DNA of 64,000 nucleotides, taken from positions 42,501 through 106,500 of the forward strand of contig JACEFZ010003495.1 of assembly GCA_014155875.1 (NCBI GenBank), read 5' to 3'. Each line of letters begins with the position of its first letter. Positions within the stretch are counted from its first letter, which is position 1. The stretch is from Cepaea nemoralis (taxonomy: Eukaryota; Mollusca; Gastropoda; Stylommatophora; Helicidae). Under the pieces are notes generated by a model, which searched no databases, was not told the DNA's origin, and worked only from the letters and a program-made list of their open reading frames with translations. Shown here piece after piece: positions 25,001 through 39,400 of this stretch. A program made the position numbers and the translations under genes.

Positions 25001-28000
25001 AAGCGAACGTTACCACCTAGGTCTTCATCACAGAAGGAAACACTGAAAATAATAATACAATGCTAGAAAACTGAAATGTCACGATCACAAATGATCCAAA
25101 TGTCTGGATGAAGTGCAATACAATTGTAAAACTTAGTAAGTCTATGTGTTTGTTGTTAAGGATTCCCTGCATCGCAAACGGATATCTATATATGTATATC
25201 TCCCCCATAGATCACACTTTGAGAATCTCAGAATTAAGCACAAACACCGTAGTACTCGATTCTTGTGTGTATATACCAGAATCACATTTACCATAAATAT
25301 GCTCTTGATGGGTAGATGTCCAAATTGTACAACTTTGGCATTGCGATCTGTGCAGATCTATATAACATTTATTCAACGTGTATTCTTCAAAGACATTAAC
25401 ATTTTCAATGTCGCTGTTGCCATTTAGGCACACCGCCAGAGATACAAACTGCATCGTTACCGCCTGAGACACAAACTACAACTGCACTACCAGAGACACC
25501 AACTACAACTAACTACAGTGAGTATTATTGTCTTCTTACTTTATCCTCCAGTGTAGCATCATCTCTCATCCACTCCACACCAAGACATCCTATCTGTTGC
25601 CGTAGTTCAACCACAGAGCTCCGCATAAAAGAAAACTGACAGATACATTTGAAATAGGAAGACGCGTAGGACATGGTTGCCTTTTGTCTTCATTATTATT
25701 CTTATTAATATAAATTGGCCGGTCTCTCTGGCTGAGGGGTTACAACACTTTCTCCGTAATCCCGTTTATCACGCAGAGTCTCGTAGCGGGAGAGAACTGG
25801 GAGCGGTTCGACCCCCGCTGGTGACTTGCGGGATACTGAGCCGGCCGCTCAGAAAGCAATGGCAAACTACTGAGCGTAATCTTGCCAAGAAATCAACAGA
25901 CAGCTGAAAGATGCTGCTGTTGACAGCGATGTCCTGTAAAGGATATGCAAAACAAAAAAAATATATAAATTGATTTATAAAGACAGTGTCTTCCGCCAGA
26001 AATGGAATTCACAGGACTCTGACGGAACCTTGATGATGTGGACTTCTCTGACCACATTGTAGCCTACTCATGCCTCACAAACGAAATAAGAAGTAAGAGA
26101 TAGTAACCGCGCTTGATGGGAGGTCAAAGCAATTAGCTAAACAAATCCATAAGGGAAAGACCCAATGTTTTAATAGATAAATCGGCAGTTGGTGGGTGGT
26201 TTTCAATATCACACCTTTACTTCCCATGACGTTTCCTGGTACCCGTTTTAGATAGGAATGACCTGTGAACCCAGGTCAATTTTAAAAATCCACCCCGAAG
26301 TGGACTCCAATCTATGACCAGCGGGTAGGCAGGCGAGCGTTTAGCCATTACGCTATCGCTGCTTCCTTTTTATAAAAAAAATAGTCCTGTAGCAGGAATC
26401 TTCTGGAGTATATAATATATCTGTGTCTTTTTCTATGATTATTGTAAACCTAATTGTTGTGACGCCCTCTACCCCTCACCCCCCCCCCCCACCCCCCTTG
26501 CATCCAACATGATTAATTTATCCTGCATCAGACTATGTTTGTGAGACAGCGAGGCAAGATTGGAACTCTAACCTTCTGTAAATACAGAGAAAAGCTAGGA
26601 GGATTTGAATTCACCTTGAGCATGTTAACTCAGCAATCGGAAATCGACAATAGAAGGCTAAGTAGGTTGCTGCCAGGCTACATTTCAAACTTAGAACCCC
26701 TATACATAAACATCATGTGCCTTACCCAATAGCGTTGACATTTCATGTCTTTTCGCGGATCATATCTCTCGGTTTCTCTCTTTCTGCCGCTGACCTTTCC
26801 AGTCATCAATGTTTTTCCAATGGCTCACTTATCAGTACATGACCAAAGAATACCCATAGATGATTATTTACAACATGTACGGATGTGATGTAAACACATC
26901 TGGAGCATCACTGGCACTTTGGGGTTCAGCATTGTGCTCGGAAGTTCCTTGTTCGATCTAAAGCAGAAGACCTAACCAAGAATAGCGTTGTCCGAGATTT
27001 CAGTCAAAGTGGTTTTTTTTAACTTATTCTTCTTCCGCATCTTATCTCCCGTCGGAGCAAAGGCAATTACCTCCACATCTTGGAGAACATTAGGTTAGGA
27101 GAGGAATGGGTCAGAGTGCCAGCGGAGCAGTCAGACTTGTGCAAAGTTATAATCACATTGAGCCGGAAGTGCAGGGAGTGGCCAGCAGGGGCCACGGAAG
27201 TGGAAATCCAGCACCTAATTCATGATAATGCTCGCCCGGGTGATGTGATTATATACACAGATGGTTCGGTGTTGAGAGGCAGGAGAAATGCCTGTGGGTT
27301 CTTAGCAAAAGCTAATTTTCGCCGTTTGGTGCAGGAAAGCCTGGCATATGATACCACAACATCAGCTTAAGAATGGAGATGGAGGCAGTCAGTGCAGCTT
27401 TCCGCTGGATGGAGAATACGATACACACACACATCGTGATTATAACTGACTCAGAAAGAATGCTGAGTACAGTGAGGACAGGCAAGATTCGTGCGAGTGG
27501 CTTACTTCGCTTCGGACGTCACGGGTGACAAGCATCATCTGGATCTTTTCTCCGGGGCATGCTGGTGTACTGGGGAATGAACAGGCGGACAGACTAGCTG
27601 GCTTTGCAAAACTTGGTGGCGTATTGATGCATGATAAGGCAGGCGTGGTTGCGGCCTTGTGGGAGCACGTGTACATCTCGGAGGAGCAAATGGATCAACA
27701 TGGTCTGGCAAGAATGCGACAGCGAGGGGTGACGAGGGCATCTGGCCGACGATCGACGCTCAGAGGAAAGGTGAGACGGACATATAATCAGATTGCTACT
27801 GGTACTATTAGTGTTGGAACTCTTCGCTGGCTGCTGAGGATGGGGACGGAGCGCTTATGGGAATGCGCCGAATGCTGTGATGTCGGTTCCTAAATCAATC
27901 AATCAATCAACACTCCTATCGTATGTTGTCTACTGCAGCCCATTGTTGTTACTGCAGCTCATTGTTGTTACTGCAGCTCATTGTTGTTACTGCAGCTCAT

Positions 28001-31000
28001 TGTTGTTACTGCAGCTCATTGTTGTTACTGCAGCTCATTGCTGTTACTGCAGCTCATTGTTGTTGCTGCAGCTCATTGTTGTTACTGCAGCTCATTGTTG
28101 TTACTGCAGCTCATTGTTGCCTACTGTAGCTCATTGTTGTTACTGCAGCTCATTGTTGTTACTGCAGCTCATTGTTGTTACTGCAGATCATTGTTGTTAC
28201 TGCAGCTCATTGCTGCCTATTGTAGCTCATTGTTGTTACTGCAGCTCATTGTTGTTACTGCAGCTCATTGTTGTTACTGCAGCTCATTGTTGTTACTGCA
28301 GCTCATTGTTGTTACTGCAGCTCATTGTTGTTACTGCAGCTCATTGCTGCCTATTGTAGCCCATTGTTGTTACTGTAGCTCATTGCTGCCTATTGTAGCT
28401 CATTGTTGTTACTGTAACTCATTGTTGTTACTGCAACTCATTGTTGTTACTGCAGCTCATTGTTGTTACTGCAGCTCATTGTTGTTACTGCAGCTCATTG
28501 TTATTACTGCAGCTCATTGTTGTCACTGCAGCTCATTGCTGCCTATTGTAGCTCATTGTTGTTACTGCAGCTCATTGCTGCCTATTGTAGCCCATTGTTG
28601 TTACTGCAGCTCATTGTTGTTACTGCAGCTCATTGTTGTTACTGCAGCTCATTGCTGCCTATTGTAGCTCATTGTTGTTACTGCAGCTCATTGTTGTTAC
28701 TGCAGCTCATTGCTGCCTATTGTAGCTCATTGTTGTTACTGCAGCTCATTGCTGCCTACTGTAGCTCATTGTTGTCTACCGCAACTCTTTGTTGTTTATT
28801 ACAGCTCTTGCTGTCTACTGCAACTCACTGTTGTCTACTGCAACTCACTGTTGTGTACTGCAGCTCTTCGTTGTCTACTGCAACTCTTTGTTGTCTACTG
28901 CAGCTCTCTGTTGTCTACTGCAGCTCTTCGTTGTCTACTCAGCACATTCCTGTATACTAAAGCTCTTTTTTTGTGTACTGCAGCTCATTGCTGTCTACTG
29001 CAGCTCATTGCTGTCTACTGCAGCTCATTGCTGTCTACTGCAGCTCATTGCTGTCTACTGCAGCTCATTGCTGTCTACTGCAGCTAATTACTTTCTACTA
29101 CAGTTCTTGCTGTTTACAGTAGCTCTTACTGTCTACTGCGACTCATTTCTGTCTACAGCACCTCATTGCATGCAGTCTACTGCAACTAATTGCTGTCTAC
29201 AGCAACGCATTGCTGTCTACTGCAGTTCATTGTTGTCTACTGCAGTTCATTGTTGTCTACTGCAGTTCATTGTTGTCTACTGCAGTTCATTGTTGTCTAC
29301 TGCAGTTCATTGTTGTCTACTGCAGTTCATTGTTGTCTACTGCAGCTCATTGCTGTCTACTGCAGTTCATTGTTGTCTACTGCAGCTCATTGCTGTCTAC
29401 TGCAGCTCATTGCTGTCTACTGCAGCTAATTACTTTCTACTACAGTTCTTGCTGTTTACAGTAGCTCTTACTGTCTACTGCGACTCATTTCTGTCTACAG
29501 CACCTCATTGCATGCAGTCTACTGCAACTAATTGCTGTCTACAGCAACGCATTGCTGTCTACTGCAGTTCATTGTTGTCTACTGCAACTCATTGCTGTCT
29601 ACTGCAACTCATTGCTGTCTACTGCAACTCATTGCTGTCTACTGCACCTCATTGTTGTCTACTGCAACTCATTGCTGTCTACTGCAGTTCATTGTTGTCT
29701 ACTGCACCTCATTGTTGTCTACTGCACCTCATTGTTGTCTACTGCAGTTCATTGTTGTCTACTGCAGTTCATTGTTGTCTACTGCAGTTCATTGTTGTCT
29801 ACTGCAGTTCATTGTTGTCTACTGCAGTTCATTGTTGTCTACTGCAGTTCATTGTTGTCTACTGCAGCTCATTGCTGTCTACTGCAGCTCATTGCTGTCT
29901 ACTGCAGCTCATTGCTGTCTACTGCAGCTCATTGCTGTCTACTGCAGCTAATTACTTTCTACTACAGTTCTTGCTGTTTACAGTAGCTCTTACTGTCTAC
30001 TGCGACTCATTTCTGTCTACAGCACCTCATTGCATGCAGTCTACTGCAACTAATTGCTGTCTACAGCAACGCATTGCTGTCTACTGCAGTTCATTGTTGT
30101 CTACTGCAACTCATTGCTGTCTACTGCAACTCATTGCTGTCTACTGCAACTCATTGCTGTCTACTGCACCTCATTGTTGTCTACTGCAACTCATTGCTGT
30201 CTACTGCAACTCATTGCTGTCTACTGCAACTCATTGCTGTCTACTGCAACTCATTGCTGTCTACTGCAACTCATTGCTGTCTACTGCAACTCATTGCTGT
30301 CTACTGCAACTCATTGTTGTCTACTGCAACTCATTGCTGTCTACAGCAACTCATTGCTGTCTACTGCAACTCATTGCTGTCTACTGCAGTTCATTGTTGT
30401 CTACTGCAACTCATTGCTGTCTACTGCAACTCATTGCTGTCTACTGCAACTCATTGTTGTCTACTGCAACTCATTGCTGTCTACAGCAACTCATTGCTGT
30501 CTACTGCAACTCATTGTTGTCTACTGCACCTCATTGTTGTCTACTGCAGTTCATTGCTGTCTACTGCACCTCATTGCTGTCTACTGCAACTCATTGATTT
30601 CTTCTGAAGCTCATTTACGCTACGCTATGTGTGGGTGTTGGCAGGTGAGGGATGTGTAGGTGTTGGTAGGTGGGGGTTGTTTGTATGGGTGGGTGTGTTG
30701 AGGCTTGTGTAGGGGGAGTGGGGAATGTGTGTATGCGTGGGAGATGTGTGTGGGTGAGGGATGTGTATGTGGATGGGGATGTATGTGTGGTTGGTGGGGT
30801 GTGTGGATGGATGTGAAATGTGTGGGTTGGTGGGAAAATGTGTGTGGGGGGATGTGTGTGTGTGTGTGTGTAGATGGGAAGATGTGTGGGTATGGGTGGG
30901 TGATGTGTGAGTGGTTGTGGGATGTGTGTGTGGGAGGGTATATGAGTGTGGGTGGGTGGGTGGAGCATGTGTGTGTGGGCGAGTTTGTTTGGGTTGGGGT

Positions 31001-33313
31001 ATGTTAGTTAGTTAGTTAGTTAGTGGGGAGTTGTGTGTGGGTGGGGATGTGTGTAAGGGATGTTTGTGTGGGTGGGTGCGAGATGTCTGGGTTGGTGAGG
31101 GGATGTGAGAGTGTGTCAAAGGATATGTGGTGGGTGGGGGGTGTGGTGGGTGGGGTGTGGGTATGGGTGGGTTATGTGTGAGTGGGTGAGGGATGTGTGT
31201 GTGTTGGTGCGGGATGTCTGTGTTGGAGGAGGGATGTGTCACATAACATAAGAATATGCATTGTTTATGCTTACAACATTCATTTGACAATGTTTTTTGT
31301 CCTACGTGGATGTATCATGCACTGTTGATGAACGAAAGATGAGTGATTGGAAGGGCGCATCTTGGATGCCACGTGTCTTTTGCTGTTCTTGCCACGTGCC
31401 ATTTTCCCACGTATCAGGTTGCTTGACTTGTTCAGGTGACTTGTCTTGATAGCGCTCGATGGAGAGGAGACGATGCACGTGCCCAAGTATGTAGGAAAGT
31501 TGGGGCATAAATATGGTGAGCTCAAGAGAATTGCTAAGAATATGAACCAGGAGCGACATGATTAGAATAAATGAATACAAGATTTCTAGACTGACTGACC
31601 TAATGTAGTAGACAGATGGACATGGTCAAGATACTTCAACACCAGTCTTCGAACTAACTCAGTGAATAAGCTCACCTACCACATTGTGTCTGTCAAACTG
31701 TATATAATGATCAGTGCTTGCTTAAACACAACACATTGCTTGAACAGGTCTCCCAGACATGCCAACAGGGCTGATGGTCATAAAGGCTGATGGTTCTACA
31801 GATGTTCTTCTCACTTGGGACGCGGAGCAGAGCACGCTAGACACACGATTTACGGTTTTCTATAAGGCACTGAGTGAAGTGCAGTACACTGCGGTAAGTT
31901 AAACATGTGAATACATAATCAAATCATGACTTTGAGATTGGTTAAATTGTAGTAAGTTACCATTGTGAATACATCAATGAAATCAAAACTTTGTTGTTGA
32001 TTACATTGTAGTAAGTTAACATTGTGAATAGACAATCACATCACGGATTTCAGTAATTTAACATTAATCTTGGCATCCTGAAAATAGACAGCCATAGTAT
32101 TCCGGGCAAAACATTACATGTTCCGTGTCACTCAGCAATTGTCATAAGGGATAAATGTTGATCTTTCTGGTAACATTTGCCAAAAACATGTCGGATTCGT
32201 CTTCAAGTACAATTTCTGAATACATTTACATCACGGCTTTGCGGGTGATTACACTGCAGTAAGTTAGCATTGTGGATAGGCAATCGCACCCTAGTTTGCA
32301 TGTGAATAACCTGCACTAAGCTAAACATGTGAATATGCCGTGGTATAATTGTTCACAATGATAACGTACTACAGTAACAAAGCAATGATGTTATTGTGTT
32401 CAAACAGTGTTAACTTTTTTTCCATATCCTTTACAGGACATCGCTGTAAACACCAGCATCTTTCAGCTGTATGTTGATTTCTTGGCAAGATTACGCTCAG
32501 TAGTTTGCCATTGCTTTCTGAGAGGCCGGCTCACATACCCCGTAAGTTACCGATGCGATTCGAACCACTGCTGATTCTCACCGTCATCACGTTACCCACG
32601 AGAGTATACGAGATTACGGAGAAAAGTCATAACCTCTAAACCACGAAGCCGGCTAGTGTTAACTTACTACGGTGTTATCACATAAAAAGCCGTGCAAGAG
32701 CATAATCTCATAAGATGAAGAATATTCTCTGCAACATGTCTTTGTCAATCGACACACACACGCACACGCACACACACACGCACACACACACACACACACT
32801 CACACACACACGCACACACACACACATATATATATATACACACACACACACATACGAGGGGTGGGGGGGGGGGGCTTCAAATGAAAACCTTGAAATTCAT
32901 TAAGAGACAGGACTCGTATTATTAAGTACACGGAATTGTATGTACGGACAACGGAAAATCTTATTTCAAGACTTAAACTGGGGCTTAAGCAATACCCGAT
33001 GTGAGGGTCGGGATGATGAGCACTCTTCGCATGCCCAACAGCCATTATTAAAAGGACGCCCCACTACCGACTTGCACCGTGGATCAACAACAATGGAGCA
33101 GTGCAATATTGGTTTAAGGCCACGCCCACAACGTTTTCATAGAAGGCATCAACAAGCTAGTTGACAGGTGGGCCAAGCATGTTGCCTGGCAGCGGGACTA
33201 TGTTGAGAAATAACATACAAAATTTCTGGTTGCAATATTGTAAAAACGTTTTTCGTAAAATGTCTGCTACTTAATGACTTACTCTCGTTTGTCTGTCTAT
33301 CTGTCTATCTGCA

Positions 33314-33345
<32 letters not shown>

Positions 33346-33355
33346 TGTCTGTCTA

Positions 33356-33388
<33 letters not shown>

Positions 33389-33452
33389 GTCTGTCTGTCT
33401 GTGTCTGTCTGTCTGTCTGTCTGTCTGTCTACTCTGTGTGTCTACTCTGTGT

Positions 33453-33493
<41 letters not shown>

Positions 33494-36400
33494 CAAAACT
33501 TGAATGCAGTATGCCGCATTCCTTATTGTTTTCATTGTTGGCAGGTTTCAAATATCGCAACCACATATTACCACTTTACGAATTTGAAACCGCGAACCTT
33601 TTACACAGCGTACGTTATAGCTAGGAGAAGTGATGACAAGGATAGTCTGCAATCTAGACATGTGATGTTTGCATCAGGTGGGTCCACTACATTAGAAAAT
33701 CCACACATGAATTGCAACAGTTTATTTGGTTATATTATGTTTGGAAGAAAAACATGTTGTTGTGTTGTATTTGTGTATAAAGCATTCTTGAAAATTGTGA
33801 ATCGTGGTGAGTTATTAAATGAGCAATAAAAGTCCAATAAAAGTCCACATACATATAGATTTACACGGAAATGTTAAAATTATCGTGAATAGTCAAATTA
33901 AAAAACATAAATATCTTGAAAGATGTCAAAATATAAATGGAATTTCTCACAGACTGCAGGCGGAATTCCTATCATATTCTTCAGTGAGATCATAAGAAGA
34001 ATAAAGCTTGAATATATTTTAACAACCGGTAAGATTATTATTAAGATGCTTCGAATGAAGGCAGTTGGAGAAGATTCTGAGCAACTTTGCATAGTTTCTT
34101 GAAATTATAAGAACACATGAACTGGTGCGTAGTTCTAGTGAAGGGTATGCGAAGATAGGCATCACGCCAGCCTTAACTTGCAATGCACTTTACGATGATG
34201 ATGATGGTAATGATGATGGTCATAGTGGGGCTAGTGATGGTGTTGTTGATGAGAATATGGGCAATAATGAAGATGATAATACTCGTGATGATGATAATGA
34301 TTTATATTGCCTATTATGCTGGAAGTTGTCACTTACACTTAATTGTCATGTTTATTGAATACATAACCAGTTGTACTGGTAATTTTGTCTGGTTTATTAC
34401 AGGTTTCAATGATGCTCCAACTGACAATAAAGACAAATCAAGTGGTATGTTAAGTTTAAGTTAATATTGGGACTCTTCTCTAGCTGTTGCAGATGAGGAC
34501 GGAGCACGCATGGGAATGTCCCGAGTGCCGTGATGTCGGTTTTTGACTGAACTTAACTCAACTAATAAGCTGGAAATAACAACCGGAGACGCTAAAAGTA
34601 CATAAGAATGTCACAACATGAATAGTACTCATATAATGAACAAACATCTGGTTGCCTGCTTGGTAGGGAACGAGTTAATATAGGTTTAGTTTCTGAAAAT
34701 ATATATTTTACAAGTTTTACTAACTTTCGTATTTCGTTACACTGGCTCTTATAAAGTACAGCCATAATTTCATTAGTAAAATAAATCTTGAATATGTGTA
34801 TATTGTATTTCATGAAGATACACATACTAATTTGCTTGGCTGTGGTTACTGATCACTATATGTGCACACAATTGCCCCATGAGTGCTGTAGTCGGCTCCC
34901 ATAGAACACACAAGGAGAATCTTATTACAGTGCACGAATTTCTTAGCACGTTAAGGATCCAAATATGTGTATACCAGAGACATACATACTATAAGTATTC
35001 TTTTGTGGGTTGGTTCTCTTATGTTTTTTCTTTCTCTCTTTAGCCTGGAGAGTGGTTTATTCGACTTGCTTTTTTTCTTCTTCTAACAATTGAGAAATAT
35101 GTTACGTCCTCAGCCAGCACACAGGTGCTCGTAGTTTTCGGTCCTAATCCTAGAAGGCCAGGCGTGCGATCAACTATCCAAACACAAGGGGTTTTTATAC
35201 CACTCTTTTCTAATTGTGTAAATCTCCATACAGCCCGCACAGTTAATCAAAACAGGTCTGATCTTGGTACATGCAGATATTACAACCTCTCAAGCTTCCA
35301 TCGATTCCTCACAACCATCCTCAAGGTCTTCGTGGCTAAGTGATTAAGTCGTCTGCCTCCCGCCCTCAGGGTCGTAGGTTCGTTTTTGGACTGCGTAATT
35401 CAGGCCACAAGAGCAATTTGTCCGGAGACCCCAGGAGGGTCATCGTTGGAGCTACGAAGATTGCATTAAGTGAACGGTGGCTTGCCGTTCTGCGGAGAGT
35501 CCGAGCAAGATACGATAATAGCCAGGGCAATGAAGAAGATCGTCTCAACGTTAACATTTAACGTGAATAACCCCACCCCACTTATTTATTTTCATGTTGT
35601 CTTCATATCTTGTCTTTCAGGCTCTCATGATGACAACGAACTAATCTTGGGCATTGGTATTGGAGTCACAGCGGCTGCCGTTATCCTTATTATGATGGTT
35701 CTGTTAGTTCTTTGCTTCATCTGTAGGTATGTATACGTTCCTGCTTCTAAACAGCAAGTCTTCAACCAACAGGAGCCTAGCACGGTGAAGAGAAACTCAT
35801 AACTTCACCTGCTAGTGGTCGAGGGCAAGTAAGGCACAAGAGAGGTAAAAAACCGTTCAGAGGACCGAGTATCCACCGACTTAAGTGGACAACTTCTAGC
35901 ATTACCAGGACAATGTACTCGCGTGATCGGACAGCTGAAACTGCGATCAAATTGCAGATCACACATCACCCGTGTCGGCGTGAAATTTAAGAGAAACCCA
36001 CCACACTATTTTCCCAAGAATAAGTGTATAGGAAAGCCACACATTTAAAATGGAGATATGCAGTCTTCGTAAACTTCACAGTATTTTTCATAACTAATAG
36101 CTTTATATTGCGATCAACGCAACCCCTGTGTGATTCGCCAGGCAGTTTTACGTTTAGTAGTTTGCCATTCGGTCTCCGTGGCTAAGGTCTCACGGACGCG
36201 TTTAAAACACAGCTTTGCTCGATTTGGCAGCAGACCGCGCTGCGCTGGGTTTTAACGAATTGGTATGGGAGTTGGTCGTTCAGAAAGCACTGGCAAACTA
36301 CTGAACGTAAACTTGCCAAGACATCAACGACAGCAGTAAAATGTTGGTATTGACAGCGATGTCCTGTAAAAAGGATATGAAAAAAAAGTTTGCCATTGAT

Positions 36401-39400
36401 TCTGAAGTAGAAGTCACCATTCAAGTACAAATAACCGGTGTAGGTAACGATCTAACTACTCCTCCGTTACATCACCAGAAGTGTAATTGCAAGTACATTC
36501 AGCCTAGCGGCCAAGCTGACTCCTTACATGGCATATATAATGAATAATAGGGTGCTCATGTGCCTCGTTCGTCCTTTTATTCCACTGTATTGGAACACAG
36601 GCCTTCAACCAACTTTAGTGCCAAATCGTCCTATCGTTTGCTGTCTCTTACAGCTCCCTTCGTGTCCCTTTCCCATATTACACGTCTCAGTCTCTAATTC
36701 TTTCGTTCCAATGACATACATATTTCTAACATTCCTGGTTCGGATTCTGGAGAATTTCCTAGCTGAAATGAAATAAGTCGGCGATCCTTAGGGATTTCTT
36801 GGCATATTTATACCTCGTCAGCCTACAAAAGTCTTCTTTCATATTGATTGACTGAGCTATTCGTGTTTTCTAATCTGAGGTTTCTTCATGGTTTTGAATA
36901 ACTAAGACACAAACAATAGATTGCACGATTTATTGCCTAGAATATCTATTGTTTGTGTCTTCGTTATTTACATTCACTATAGGAAAGCGTTGTTTTGAAT
37001 TTCTTCACGGTTGGCTGGATATTGCCGCTCAATGTTTCTACTGGATGGAGTAGCTAGTATTATTACTATTACTCCAACCCCTCATTAGTCGTCTCTGAAG
37101 ACATGCATGCTAGCTTACAGCTTTAATATATCTACTTTCTATAAGGGCCCCAGCAAACACACAGGTGGTGTGCCTGGATGCGCACGTTAAAAAATCAATG
37201 TCAATTTAGGTAACTGACCAGGCTTTGTTTCTGGATCAGCCAGACAGCTAGCTAAGTGGCTTTTTAGTTCATTCCATTTTACGTTTTCATTTTTAGTTCA
37301 CAAGTTTACATACTATTATTGGATTTACTTTATCATCAAATGTAGGTGTTTCCAGGCGTGTATGATTTGAAGCTAGTATTAGGGATCGTATGCTTTTTTA
37401 TGTTGCATGTCCCTTACAGGACGTTGCAGTCAACACCAGCAATTTTCAGTTGCTGTTGATGTACTAGGCAAGATTTTACGTTCAGTAGTTTGTCATTGCT
37501 TTCTGAACGACCAGCTCCCATACCAACACGTTATAACACAACGCGACACGGTCTGCTGCACAAATTGGTCGCGGCTACGATTCGAACGCATGGTAAGCGT
37601 CTCACAAACAGCTTTCGCAAGCCTTTGGCCACCGGAGACCGTATGCTGCGTGCTTAAAATATTAGAATAGCACAAAAATACTGGGACAAACGAAGAATGG
37701 CGCAAAATACATGAGACAAAATAATTATTGTTTTATGGGTATTTGCGCTCTGTAAATGCATTATCGGTGTGATTGTAAACTTTATATATACTGTCATCAT
37801 TGCTTTCTGCTGTTAGAACATATGCTTGAATGCTGTTGACATCAAAAGGTCTGCCAGTTAACTCTACCAGTAATATTCTGTTCAACAGTGCCCAATAACC
37901 TCTAATACAGTGGTTCTCAACCTTTCTTGCCCCATCCACCCCATCATCATATGTTCAGAATGTCATTCCCCCTCCCCCACCCCCCTTTCGTATTTCCTCC
38001 CTATAAATTCCCCCGCCCCTACATAAAGATGGAAGCTAAATTTAATAACACATACTAGAACAAGACCAGATATCTGCATAAACTGTGATGTTCGGGTCTA
38101 CTTATGTTATAAAACGAATTTCAGAAGGGCGAGAAGTACAGAACCGTATAATGTGGAGGAAAAAAAACCAATATTAAATAGTCGGTTCTTGTATTAACAC
38201 GATCTTGAAATAATCTTAACACCCCCCCCCCCCCAACGCCTGGAACCCTAAAATTCCCCCACTGTGGGGATGGAGGGGGGGGGGGGGAAATTCCCCGCCG
38301 GTTGAGAACCACTGCTCTAATAGATTTTGGTCTCTCCACATTCATAATGTGTGCTACGCCTGTTTGTTATTTCTATCTATCAGGGACAATTTTATGTTCC
38401 TCAGTTGTTATCATGTCGTCGCTTTACATTTGTACTCAGACATTCCTAATACATTAATACTAATTCTTCTTGTCTCTTGTTTGATAGTCTCCAATGTGCC
38501 GTCTGCTCTCATGTAAGAACATTCAGTATCCCTATTTAACTATTCAGTTTCATGAGATGATTAATCGTCTTAAGTTATTGTTCCTATCTGCCATGGGCTT
38601 ATATCGCAGAAATGTTGTTGTTATAATACAACAAACATGTTTGCTACTATATAAATAATGTTAAGTCATAACTGTGGCACACTCTTACTCGCCATTTCCT
38701 GCCATTCATTTTTGTGTGGTCCAAACCTAATTTTTGTTTGGCACTGTATCTGTTAAAGGATGTTAATCTTTTGCACACTGTCTTCTGCTGACAGTCCGGG
38801 CACACTTGCAACACGAGACTATCGCTACACTACCCTACGAGGCCGCTGCTATAGATCACCCATTTACACCATTTATCTGATTTTCTGTGAACTGACGAAT
38901 CATGACATTCTAGGTATCTGTAAAGAAGGTAGCCTTCCATTGTTTTCCTCCAATGGAAGTGACCATGCTGGTCGATGACTGTAGTCACTGCCTGCATAAA
39001 GAGATCATCCGCCCACCCTCATGAACTAGAGATCATAACCATCAACTACCTGAGGGCTGCACTTCAGCTCAGTCTATCACCTGCTTCCATGGTTTCATGT
39101 TATCCTGGTCGGTTGTTGGGGGCGGGGGAGGGTAATTGGGTTCTCCACTTTGCCCAAAGGGGTCCTACAGGACAGTGGAGGAAAGGAGGCACTTCTCCCT
39201 TTATTGGTGATATCTCTACGCCGCCATCCACGATAACATATCATGTAGCCATATTTCAAGTATACTGTTCTACACAACACGGCAGTATGCGTATTTAAGT
39301 TCTCTTTTGGCCACCTTTTTAATGCAGCTGATGTATGTGTTCTTTTTCTAACAGGAGAATGCATACTTGAATATTGTTATAAATCAAATATCTATGTATG

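Noticed and set aside
27929..30596. Regularly spaced repeats resembling a CRISPR array
   Set aside because: Units are head-to-tail without unique spacers, and the setting is a eukaryotic intron.
28789..30597. A 602-codon Cys/Leu/Ser-rich open frame
   Set aside because: It is the translation of the 20-bp minisatellite; three units make 60 bases, so every forward frame stays open. No independent protein features.
30615..31290. His/Pro/Thr-rich minus-strand frames
   Set aside because: Second GT-rich array; same explanation.
36898..36967. A microRNA precursor
   Set aside because: Arms are perfect enough but the hairpin is isolated, AT-rich and could equally be a small foldback repeat; nothing supports processing.
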